Shown one piece after another: positions 1 to 7,031 of a stretch of 11,779 nt of DNA. Position 1 is the first letter of the stretch. Each line of letters opens with the position of its first letter. The translations under genes were made by a program, and so were the position numbers. Below the pieces are notes generated by a model. That model was not told the DNA's origin. It saw nothing but the letters and a program-made list of their open reading frames with translations, and ran no database searches. The stretch lies in NCBI GenBank assembly GCA_910579545.1, contig CAJTVI010000073.1, positions 1-11,779 on the forward strand. The letters run 5' to 3'. This DNA comes from an uncultured Oscillospiraceae bacterium. GTDB lineage: Bacteria; Bacillota; Clostridia; Oscillospirales; Ruminococcaceae.

Positions 1-1
1 G

Positions 2-3000
2 GCCTCCACCGTAACCTACACCGTGCAGTACCTGCTGGAGGGCCAGCCCGCCGGCGAGCCGGTGCAGTACACCTTTACCCCGGGCGGCGAGCTGCCCAGC
101 TTTGCTGCGGCCATCGCCCACTTTACCCAAACGGTGGAAACCGACGAATTTGTTGTAACCGCAACCTACACCGCCCTGGCAAACCTGCCCGCCGAGGCCC
201 AGCTGCGCGCCAGCCTGATCACCGGCCAGGAGGAGTTGGAGCAGTACACCGCCCAGTACCGCGAGGCCGTAAGCAGCGACAAGGCCCAGATGCAGGCCCT
301 GCTGGACATCGGCTTCTGGGTAGGCGAGGGCGAAGAGGCGGCCGAGGTACAGCCCGCCGCGCCGGTGGCCATCACCGTGCAGCTGCTGGGCGAGGACGGC
401 CTGCCCGCCGGCGCGCCGCTCATGGTGGTGCACTTTGGCGAAAACGGCGCCGAGGTCATCGAGTCCAAGGCCAACGAGGAGGGCGCCGCCGCCTTTAAGA
501 TGAACAGCTTCTCCCCGGTGGGCATCGGCCAGGTGCCCGAATCGGACGAGGAGGGCCGCGCTTTGCTGGCCGAGGGCAACGGCGTCTTTGAGTGGACCGA
601 CCCCAACGGCCTCTACCACGTTACCTTTAAGGTAAACGGCGTGATCGCCCCCAAGGCCGAAGAGCCGGCTAAGGGTGAGCCGGAGGGCGAACCCGAAAGC
701 GAAACCCCGGCCGCCCCCGAAACCCCGGAAGCCGGCCCCGAGGGCGAACCCGCCGGCGAGCCGGAGGGTGAGCCCGACAAGGGCGAAGAGGAAGAGGGGG
801 ACGAAACCCCCGACGCCATCGACACCGCCAACATCCCGCTTGCCACCGCGTCCCTGCTCAGCTTTACGGTGGAAACCGTGGGCGAGGAGGACGAGGCATT
901 TGACATTTACGCCCAGACTGCCGAGCAGAGCAACAGCAACCTGCTGAACCTTGCGGTAATGCGTTACAGCCTTACCTACGGCGGGGTCGAGATGGATCTT
1001 TCAAACTGCGAGATCGAAGTCACCGTTGCCCCTACCATGCAGATGCAGGCGATGGCGGCGGAATATGAAAAAGAAAACCCGGTAGACAACGGCGATGACG
1101 ATGGCGATGGATATGTTTTGGGCGCGGATGGCGTGAACCTTCTGCCCGCGCCGGAAGTTAAGCCGGAGATACTGCTCAGTTTGGTAACGCCGGCGGCCCC
1201 GGACGCTGAAAAGCCGGTTGTTTATCAGGATACGATTGAGTTGGAGGGCGCTGCAGCAACAGCTGCTCCGCAGCTTGTACAGGCAGCTTATGCCGCAGAG
1301 GCGGAAACACCGGCAGCGGATATCAGCACATCACCGGAAGAAGATGCGATGCCTGGAACCGAAGCAGATTCTGGCCCAAACAACAGGATGGTGGAGGTCT
1401 CGATGCAATCGGTTTCTGCCAGCATTGCGCAGGCTGCTGGTATGCCGGGCGGGACGGATGCCGCGGAACTCGGAAACACCATTGCCGTGCAAACAGATAC
1501 GCCAGTTTATCCAACCTACACGGTGCAGTATTATGAAACAGTACCAGAGATCGTTTCCGGCACGCAAACCAATGCGAGCAGCCTTGGCCGATTGGATGCT
1601 GGAACTTGGCAAAAAACGTTAAACGTAAAAAGCGCCATTCCGGACGGCGATAAGTTTTTACTGTTGATCGACACCTCTGGAAATGGGGATGGCACGGGAG
1701 GCCACAGGCCGCACAACTATTCCTCTAAAGTATCCAGCCGAGGATCCGCAGCGGATCATCGGATTATGAATCCGGCAACCGACAACGATCAGCTTAAATT
1801 CATTGCGCTGAAAACCGTAGGCGGCAGAGGTCAGGTGATGGTAAAAGAGACCCTGCTGCCCACTTACCGGCAGGAGACATACGATTACCTGTGGCGGCCG
1901 GCCGTAATGTATGCAGATAAGCTTATCAAGATTGACAAAAAAGAACTGCAGCAGATTTGGGTGCTGAAGGAAGGACGAGACCCTGAAAGCACTGACGAAA
2001 GCGACTGGTTCATTTATGATTACCAGCGTGATGGCGGCAGGATTCTGCATTTCACAAATCGGGACGGAGATTTTGACGCAAGGTTCCAAGAACATACGGA
2101 TAAAAATGGAGGCCCGATTTATCGCGCGATAGCGGAGGACGGCAGCTACGAGGAGTATATTTGTATTTTGAATGAAGCAGTTCTGCGCTTCGTTTATGCA
2201 ACAGACGCAGAAAAAACGCAAGATTTCGCTGCAACCTTTTACGATTACGATATTACGGACGGAAAGATTTACAAAACAGCCCAAAATGCACAAAAACGGG
2301 CAGGTGGAGTTTCTGTCTCAAATCAAAGCATCTATCCAAATCAAACATGGTATGTAAATACATATGCCAATGGCATCAACGCGGAAAGTAATTATATAGG
2401 CGGCGGCGCGCACTTGGCATTTGGCAATGGGAATACCGGTACAAGATGGGGGAAAGAATCGATCGCAGCAAATGGCATACAGTACCTGATCAATCAGCAG
2501 AACTCCGATGCTTGGGGCACGACCAATAGAGGGTATTATGGGTATATGGGCTGCTCGTTCAGGCTGGCAGCGGATACCATACCAGTTGATGCAAATGGAA
2601 ACGCTACCCTGCAGTATTCCTCGGGCATCACCGCGCCAAAACTCTTTAACGAGCCTGGCAATGTAACCGGCAAAACCACCTATGGTGGATATACACTTAC
2701 CTTCCTTCGCGCAACAGATACGTTTACCCTGAGCGCAGTAAAAGATGCCAAAAGCAGTACCGTGGCGGGGAACCTTGACACCTTCTCTTACTACAATGAC
2801 GGCCAGATTCAGAGCAATGATTTCTGGCCAATGGACAACGCACCCTCCTATGGCACAAATGGCCATGATTTCAAGAGCGGAAGCGATGCCCTGGCCTCGC
2901 TCAGAAAATATCAAACTTCGGTTGCAGGCGGAGCTATGCCGGGCAGTGATGACAAACGGAACATAGACCACAACAGTTATTTTGGCATGCAGTTCGCGGT

Positions 3001-4027
3001 CAATTTTGAGATGACAGAAGACTATATCGGCCCACTGAACTATTATTTCTTCGGGGACGATGACATGTGGGTGTATCTGCAAAAACCGGGCGCAGCCACG
3101 GCCCAGCTGATCTGCGACATTGGCGGCGTGCATTCGTCTGCGGGCGAGTATGTCAATTTGTGGGACTATATCAAGATTCATGATGGGCCTGATCAAGAGG
3201 GCACCTACAAACTATTCTTCTATTTTACCGAGCGCGGCGCTACCGGCTCTACCTGCTGGATGCAGTTTACCCTGCCCAATGCATCTACGGATATAACCCA
3301 ACGGGAAGACGGAACATTTGGTGAGTTGCGCATTGATAAAAACCTTTTCAAGGTCACTGATAATGGCGCTACGGTCACTGCGGATGACGCAGATACCGGC
3401 GAGACCTTCCGGTTCCGCCTTGATCTCAAAACTGCGGGTGGCAGGCCTCTGCCGGATCGCGCTTCAGCGCTGATCTTCCGGCCGGGCGAAAAGACAACGC
3501 CGGACGCAATGCTCGTATGGGATGGCATTGAGTTGAACCTGAAAGATGATGAATACATCATTGTGCGTTATCTTGAAGAGGGTACACGGTTTACGGTAAC
3601 AGAACTACCGCAGGTCTATCCAGCCGGTCAAGCTACTCCTGCACTCAGCAGCTACAACTATACCACCAATGTATGGGTCGGCCTGGAGGATCGGGTCGAA
3701 CAGCCCAACATCCAAAATGTACAGCGCAAATATTTTAACCGTGAAACATATCATACTCCCGGCACAACGGAGGGGGTTTCGGCCCCGGGCGTTGGTGGCA
3801 CGGTTCTTGCAAATCAGGAGATGGGCGTATCGGTGTCCGGCGAGATCATAGCCAACAAGCAAGTTACTGTTCTGTTTGAAAACCGTTACAACCGTTACCT
3901 GCTCCCCGAAACCGGCGGGATGCCCAGCATCGCGTACACCGGCGCGGGCGCTGTGCTGGTCATGCTGGCCGCGGTGGTTTATACCCAGCGGCGGCGCAAA
4001 AAAACGGCGGATACCTCCGCTGAGTAA
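2..4027 (+). CDS. Giant LPETGG-anchored fibro-slime-domain adhesin, likely pilus tip (5' partial)
   Basis: The reading frame is open from the first bases, so the start and signal peptide lie upstream; 1341 residues are visible (numbered from base 2). In order: a GC-rich N-terminal part with a TYTVQY motif; an acidic Pro/Glu/Gly linker (about 218-275); an acidic loop DNGDDDGDGY (362-371); a long ectodomain including FYDYDITD (746-753); a fibro-slime-type core with FFGDDDMWVYL (1016-1026) and DIGGVH (1039-1044); a DUF7601/SpaA-like domain with candidate isopeptide Lys1113 and Glu1201 (FTVTEL); then LPETGG (1301-1306), a membrane helix and an RRRKK tail. Known: LPXTG proteins are sorted by sortases, and a very large first gene before a shaft pilin and class C sortase is usually the tip adhesin. 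Inferred: it caps the pilus and binds a surface or glycan; the ligand is unknown. The centre is much AT-richer than both ends. Confidence 0.9.
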   Translation, partial: ASTVTYTVQYLLEGQPAGEPVQYTFTPGGELPSFAAAIAHFTQTVETDEFVVTATYTALANLPAEAQLRASLITGQEELEQYTAQYREAVSSDKAQMQALLDIGFWVGEGEEAAEVQPAAPVAITVQLLGEDGLPAGAPLMVVHFGENGAEVIESKANEEGAAAFKMNSFSPVGIGQVPESDEEGRALLAEGNGVFEWTDPNGLYHVTFKVNGVIAPKAEEPAKGEPEGEPESETPAAPETPEAGPEGEPAGEPEGEPDKGEEEEGDETPDAIDTANIPLATASLLSFTVETVGEEDEAFDIYAQTAEQSNSNLLNLAVMRYSLTYGGVEMDLSNCEIEVTVAPTMQMQAMAAEYEKENPVDNGDDDGDGYVLGADGVNLLPAPEVKPEILLSLVTPAAPDAEKPVVYQDTIELEGAAATAAPQLVQAAYAAEAETPAADISTSPEEDAMPGTEADSGPNNRMVEVSMQSVSASIAQAAGMPGGTDAAELGNTIAVQTDTPVYPTYTVQYYETVPEIVSGTQTNASSLGRLDAGTWQKTLNVKSAIPDGDKFLLLIDTSGNGDGTGGHRPHNYSSKVSSRGSAADHRIMNPATDNDQLKFIALKTVGGRGQVMVKETLLPTYRQETYDYLWRPAVMYADKLIKIDKKELQQIWVLKEGRDPESTDESDWFIYDYQRDGGRILHFTNRDGDFDARFQEHTDKNGGPIYRAIAEDGSYEEYICILNEAVLRFVYATDAEKTQDFAATFYDYDITDGKIYKTAQNAQKRAGGVSVSNQSIYPNQTWYVNTYANGINAESNYIGGGAHLAFGNGNTGTRWGKESIAANGIQYLINQQNSDAWGTTNRGYYGYMGCSFRLAADTIPVDANGNATLQYSSGITAPKLFNEPGNVTGKTTYGGYTLTFLRATDTFTLSAVKDAKSSTVAGNLDTFSYYNDGQIQSNDFWPMDNAPSYGTNGHDFKSGSDALASLRKYQTSVAGGAMPGSDDKRNIDHNSYFGMQFAVNFEMTEDYIGPLNYYFFGDDDMWVYLQKPGAATAQLICDIGGVHSSAGEYVNLWDYIKIHDGPDQEGTYKLFFYFTERGATGSTCWMQFTLPNASTDITQREDGTFGELRIDKNLFKVTDNGATVTADDADTGETFRFRLDLKTAGGRPLPDRASALIFRPGEKTTPDAMLVWDGIELNLKDDEYIIVRYLEEGTRFTVTELPQVYPAGQATPALSSYNYTTNVWVGLEDRVEQPNIQNVQRKYFNRETYHTPGTTEGVSAPGVGGTVLANQEMGVSVSGEIIANKQVTVLFENRYNRYLLPETGGMPSIAYTGAGAVLVMLAAVVYTQRRRKKTADTSAE
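653..822 (+). repeat. Acidic low-complexity linker (GEPEGEP-type repeats)
   Basis: This stretch encodes repeated short units such as GEPEGEP, GEPAGEPEGEP and ETPAAPETPE, ending in an acidic run before DETPD. It is a Pro/Glu/Gly-rich spacer typical of wall-attached proteins, probably extended and flexible. At DNA level it is built from related GAGGGCGAACCC-like pieces, so repeat number could change by recombination or slippage. Confidence 0.75.
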
Positions 4028-4055
4028 CCTTCCCCCATTTTTATCGAACCCCGAC

Positions 4056-4088
4056 CCGGGCGGGCGGAAACATCCGCCGCCCGCCCGG
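4056..4088 (+). terminator. Perfect 12-bp GC-rich hairpin, possible attenuator between tip and shaft genes
   Basis: Bases 4056-4067 (CCGGGCGGGCGG) are the exact reverse complement of 4077-4088 (CCGCCCGCCCGG), with a 9-base loop. It begins 28 bases after the adhesin stop codon. No T-run follows, so it is not a textbook intrinsic terminator; it may attenuate read-through, block 3' exonuclease decay, or mark an RNA processing site, so that adhesin and shaft messages differ in level. Confidence 0.6.
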
Positions 4089-4107
4089 CAGCCGGTCAAG
4101 GTTTCGG

Positions 4108-4177
4108 CCCTTTCGCAAAACCCCTTTCAGCAAAACCCCTTTTCGCAGCTCCCTTTCGCACAAACCCTTCAGCAAAT
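4108..4177 (+). repeat. Five degenerate CCCTTTCGCAAAA-type tandem units in the shaft-pilin leader
   Basis: Units at 4108-4120 (CCCTTTCGCAAAA), 4121-4135 (CCCCTTTCAGCAAAA), 4136-4150 (CCCCTTTTCGCAGCT), 4151-4164 (CCCTTTCGCACAAA) and 4165-4177 (CCCTTCAGCAAAT). They fill the space between the hairpin and the ribosome site of the shaft pilin. They may be a regulator or RNA-binding array or an unstructured leader; the function is unknown. Confidence 0.6.
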
Positions 4178-4187
4178 ACTTTTACTC

Positions 4188-4194
4188 AAGGAGG
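4188..4194 (+). promoter_or_regulatory. Strong ribosome binding site of shaft pilin
   Basis: AAGGAGG, a perfect match to the anti-Shine-Dalgarno core, lies 10 bases before the ATG at 4205. It supports that start and high translation of the main fibre subunit. Confidence 0.85.
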
Positions 4195-4204
4195 AAAACA
4201 AACC

Positions 4205-5887
4205 ATGAAGCAATTTAAAAAAGCTTTGGCCCTGGCTTTGGCCCTGGCCCTTGCGCTCACCCTTGCCCTGCCTGCCTTTGCGGCAGATGGCGATCTTGAT
4301 CCGCAGGCGGGCGACACTTCCGTTGTGATTCCGTCCCTTCCGCCCCTGCCTGGCAGGCCGGGCAGCGATGAAGGCACCAACGTTGATTTGGACTTGGACA
4401 AAGAAATGGCCAATCACACATTTACCGCGTACCAGATTTTCAGCGGCACCCAGCAGGAAGGCGCAGATAAGAGCCTCGGCGCGATCGAATGGGGCGATGG
4501 CATCGACAGCGGCGCGTTCCTTGACAAGTTGCTCGAAGAATTCCCTGACGATTTTTCGGCAGACATGAGCGCCCTTGAGGTCGCGGCGGTCGTTTCCAAG
4601 TGGGCGAATAATTCTGCGGACAAAACGGCCGATCCAAACGTTCTGAAGTTTGCCGAAATTGCCGATGACCACACACAGGGCGATGGGTATGCCGCGGGCA
4701 CCACACTTCCCGCAGGTTATTACCTGATTCGCGATATTGGGTATAAGCAGGGCGTGGAAGGCGAGCCGGTGGTTTACAACATCTCCACCCTCACCATGAA
4801 TGATGCAGGGGCATTTAACCCGGAGACCAAGACCGATGTGCCGCAGGTTGACAAAAAGGTTCTTGAGGTCAACGACAGCAGCAATGGCACCGATCAAGGG
4901 GACTGGAGCAATACCGTTGCGGATTACGATGTTGGCGACCATGTCCCATTTGTACTTACCGGCACCCTCCCCAGCAACTATGATACCTATGTCCGGTATA
5001 CCTACCAGTTTGTGGATACCCTTTCGGCCGGTTTGACCTATGACGGCAACGCTAAGGTCTACGTTACAAATGGCGATACAAAAACAGACATCACGGAAAA
5101 GGCTGTTATCGTGCCTGCGGTTCAGGCCACTGGCACTACTATTACCGTGACCTTTGCGGATCTGAAAAAGATCGATGGTATTACATTTGACAAGGATTCC
5201 CTCATTCAGGTCGTTTACACCGCTGCCCTCAACGAAAATGCCGTTGTTGGCGGCACGGGCAACCCGAACAGTGTGCATCTTGTCTTCTCCAACAACCCCA
5301 ATGATAATGGCGAGGGCGATCCTCCGACCGGCGAGACCCCGGAGGACAAGGTCACCGTTTTCACCTTTAAGATCGTGGCAGACAAGGTCGATGAAGAAGG
5401 CACGGCGCTGGAAGGCGCGACCTTCTCCCTCTACAAGGCGTTTGCCGAGGGCGCCGAGAAGCCGGAGGGCGTGACAGAAGCCGACAAGGTAGAGAAAGAC
5501 AATAAGACCTATTACAAAATCGAAACCATCGTAGGCGCCGACACGAACGTGTTTACCTTCAGCGGCCTGGACGCCGGCGATTATATGCTGCGCGAGGATG
5601 TTGCCCCGAAGGGCTACAACAAGGCGGACGACAAATACTTTACCGTTACGGCAACGTATGAGGGCGACAAGCTGACTGGCTTTAAGGAGATTCCCGATTT
5701 TCAGGTAAAGCAGGAGGAGGATAAGGGCGTCACCGGCGTTCAAACGGCAATCGTCAACATCCGCGGCGTCCTCCTTCCCTCCACCGGCGGCATCGGCACC
5801 ACCATCTTCTACCTGGTGGGCGGCCTCTGCGTTGCGGCGGCGGCGGTGCTGCTCATCACCAAAAAGCGGATGGGCAAGCCGGAATAA
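4205..5887 (+). CDS. Major (shaft) pilin, LPSTGG-anchored, fimbrial isopeptide D2 family
   Basis: 560 residues. The ATG has a strong ribosome site and opens a signal peptide (MKQFKK, a Leu/Ala core, then PAFA before AD). The N-terminal domain has HTFTAYQIFSG (71-81) and LPAGYYLIRD (168-177). A D2-type fimbrial isopeptide domain follows (about 213-385), with PQVDKK (213-218) and GNPNSVHLVFSNNPND (352-367). A C-terminal SpaA/CnaB-like domain has Lys394 and the E-box YMLREDVAPKGY (460-471, Glu464), then LPSTGG (524-529), a membrane helix and a KKRMGK tail. Known: such subunits are joined head to tail by class C sortases through a lysine of one subunit and the LPXTG threonine of the next, and are stiffened by internal Lys-Asn/Asp bonds. 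No clear YPK pilin motif is seen; Lys209, Lys217 and Lys218 are candidates. The sortase follows 166 bases downstream. Confidence 0.93.
   Translation: MKQFKKALALALALALALTLALPAFAADGDLDPQAGDTSVVIPSLPPLPGRPGSDEGTNVDLDLDKEMANHTFTAYQIFSGTQQEGADKSLGAIEWGDGIDSGAFLDKLLEEFPDDFSADMSALEVAAVVSKWANNSADKTADPNVLKFAEIADDHTQGDGYAAGTTLPAGYYLIRDIGYKQGVEGEPVVYNISTLTMNDAGAFNPETKTDVPQVDKKVLEVNDSSNGTDQGDWSNTVADYDVGDHVPFVLTGTLPSNYDTYVRYTYQFVDTLSAGLTYDGNAKVYVTNGDTKTDITEKAVIVPAVQATGTTITVTFADLKKIDGITFDKDSLIQVVYTAALNENAVVGGTGNPNSVHLVFSNNPNDNGEGDPPTGETPEDKVTVFTFKIVADKVDEEGTALEGATFSLYKAFAEGAEKPEGVTEADKVEKDNKTYYKIETIVGADTNVFTFSGLDAGDYMLREDVAPKGYNKADDKYFTVTATYEGDKLTGFKEIPDFQVKQEEDKGVTGVQTAIVNIRGVLLPSTGGIGTTIFYLVGGLCVAAAAVLLITKKRMGKPE
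4223..4246 (+). repeat. Perfect 12-base tandem duplication in the pilin signal peptide
   Basis: GCTTTGGCCCTG occurs twice back to back (4223-4234 and 4235-4246), and related 12-base units follow up to about 4270. It encodes an Ala-Leu-Ala-Leu run in the hydrophobic core. Gain or loss of a unit keeps the frame and changes core length by four residues. Confidence 0.8.
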
Positions 5888-5910
5888 CCCCCCTTCCCGC
5901 GCGCTTTAGC

Positions 5911-5940
5911 CCTGCCGGCCCGGCACAGCCGGGCGGCAGG
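5911..5940 (+). terminator. GC-rich hairpin after shaft pilin (weak terminator or processing site)
   Basis: The arms 5911-5924 and 5928-5940 pair over 13 bp with one bulged base and a 3-base loop, 24 bases after the pilin stop. A short T-run (5952-5956) comes 11 bases later, too far for a standard intrinsic terminator. Partial termination or 3'-end protection of the pilin message is plausible. Confidence 0.55.
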
Positions 5941-5971
5941 TACTGCCAAGGTTTTTATTCGCAAGGGCTTT

Positions 5972-6002
5972 TTTCCCCGCCGCCCGCGCGGCGGCGGGGA
6001 AA
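5972..6002 (+). other. Second GC-rich hairpin in the pilin-sortase gap
   Basis: CCCCGCCGCC (5975-5984) pairs perfectly with 5990-5999 around a 5-base loop. Three T-A pairs extend the stem (5972-5974 with 6000-6002). The T-run lies before the stem rather than after it, so this is more likely an mRNA structure than a forward terminator. Confidence 0.6.
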
Positions 6003-6020
6003 GGCCCCCGCCTGGGGCCT
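6002..6020 (+). other. Third short hairpin just before the sortase ribosome site
   Basis: AGGCCCC (6002-6008) pairs with GGGGCCT (6014-6020) around a 5-base loop. It lies 16 bases before the AAGGAG of the sortase gene and could limit ribosome entry or protect the downstream message after processing. Confidence 0.45.
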
Positions 6021-6053
6021 CCCGGGCGGCAGCAGTAAGGAGAGCCTCGCACA

Positions 6054-6950
6054 ATGAAGCAATATCTCAAAAAACATATCTTTGAGCTGGTGCTGTACCT
6101 CGTGCTTTTTGCGGGGCTTTGCTTAATGCTGTATCCCATCGTGAGCAACTGGTGGAACTCCCGCCACCAAACCCGCGCCATCTCCGAGTACGTCGAGATG
6201 GTCGAAACCGTTTCTACCGAGCAGCAGGACGCCATGCTTGCCGCCGCCCACGCCTACAACGCGCGGCTGGCCGGCCAGGATACCAACTTTTTGCTGGAGG
6301 AGGACCAGCAGCTGGAATACAACTCGCTGCTGGATATCTCCGGCACCGGGGTCATGGGGCGCATCCGCATCCCCTCCATCAACGTTGACCTGCCCATCTA
6401 CCACACCGTGGAGGAAACCGTGCTTCAGGTGGGCGTGGGCCACATCCCCGGCTCCAGCCTGCCGGTGGGCGGCCCCGGCACCCACAGCCTGCTCTCCGGC
6501 CACCGCGGCCTGCCCTCCTCCCGCCTGTTTACCGACCTGAACCAGATGCAGGTGGGCGACATCTTTATCATCAGCGTGCTGGGCCAGACCATGACCTATC
6601 AGGTCAACCAGATCCGCATCGTCCTGCCCGAGGAGGTCGATGAACTTTCCATCACCCCCGGCAAAGACTATGTTACCCTCATCACCTGCACCCCCTACGG
6701 CATCAACACCCACCGCATTTTGGTGCGGGGCCACCGCATCGAAAACCTCAGCGACGCAACCCTGGCCATCGTGTCCGAGGCAAGGCGGGTGCCGGTGGGC
6801 TATGTCACCGCGGTGCTGGCGGTGCCGCTGCTGGCCATTACCGCGCTGGTCATGGTGCTGTTTGGCGGCCGCGGCGGCAAAAAGGGCGGCAAAAACAGCC
6901 GCGAAATGCTCAACGCGCTTAAAAAACAGGGCGGCGGGGACGCCAAGTAA
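6054..6950 (+). CDS. srtC: Class C sortase (pilin polymerase)
   Basis: 298 residues, a usual length for the class. AAGGAG (6037-6042) lies 11 bases before the ATG. It is a membrane transpeptidase that cuts the LPXTG motif between Thr and Gly and joins the Thr to a lysine of the next pilin. Visible: an N-terminal membrane segment (about 9-27), the sortase barrel, His150 in SGHRGL, Cys212 in TLITCTPYGINTHR, and catalytic Arg221 nine residues after the Cys. A second membrane segment lies at about 243-264, followed by a basic Gly/Lys-rich tail. Two membrane segments and the TCTPYGINTHR signature are class C traits. The DP-aromatic lid motif is not obvious; the region before the barrel reads LLDISGTGVMG (Asp94). 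Its place directly after the shaft pilin makes that pilin, and the LPETGG adhesin, its probable substrates. The symbol denotes the class, not a specific orthologue. Confidence 0.95.
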   Translation: MKQYLKKHIFELVLYLVLFAGLCLMLYPIVSNWWNSRHQTRAISEYVEMVETVSTEQQDAMLAAAHAYNARLAGQDTNFLLEEDQQLEYNSLLDISGTGVMGRIRIPSINVDLPIYHTVEETVLQVGVGHIPGSSLPVGGPGTHSLLSGHRGLPSSRLFTDLNQMQVGDIFIISVLGQTMTYQVNQIRIVLPEEVDELSITPGKDYVTLITCTPYGINTHRILVRGHRIENLSDATLAIVSEARRVPVGYVTAVLAVPLLAITALVMVLFGGRGGKKGGKNSREMLNALKKQGGGDAK

Positions 6951-7031
6951 ACCCCCAAACCCTGCCGCAGCCATCTTAACCAAAACTCCCACGGCAGAAA
7001 CTGCCCCACACAAAACAGGAGGAGAGGCCCA

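Noticed and set aside
1661..1720. LLLIDTSGNGDGTGG in the adhesin as a von Willebrand A metal site
   Set aside because: The MIDAS pattern needs DxSxS; the second Ser is replaced and no later Thr/Asp elements were recognised.
4153..4184. Possible promoter just upstream of the shaft pilin (AATACT-like -10)
   Set aside because: No acceptable -35 at proper spacing; the resemblance is too weak to report.
3876..4208. Short + strand frame covering the adhesin end and the repeat array (NPFQQ-like repeats)
   Set aside because: Most of it overlaps the anchor of the adhesin in another frame, it has no convincing ribosome site, and its repeats simply reflect the DNA array.
4169..5743. Long - strand open frame opposite the shaft pilin
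   Set aside because: The + strand has a signal peptide, pilin motifs and LPSTGG in the same place; the - strand product is an unrecognisable composition shadow.
5975..5999. GC-rich stem as a classical intrinsic terminator
   Set aside because: The T-run precedes the stem and no U-tract follows on the + strand; on the - strand the stem is followed by As, not Us.
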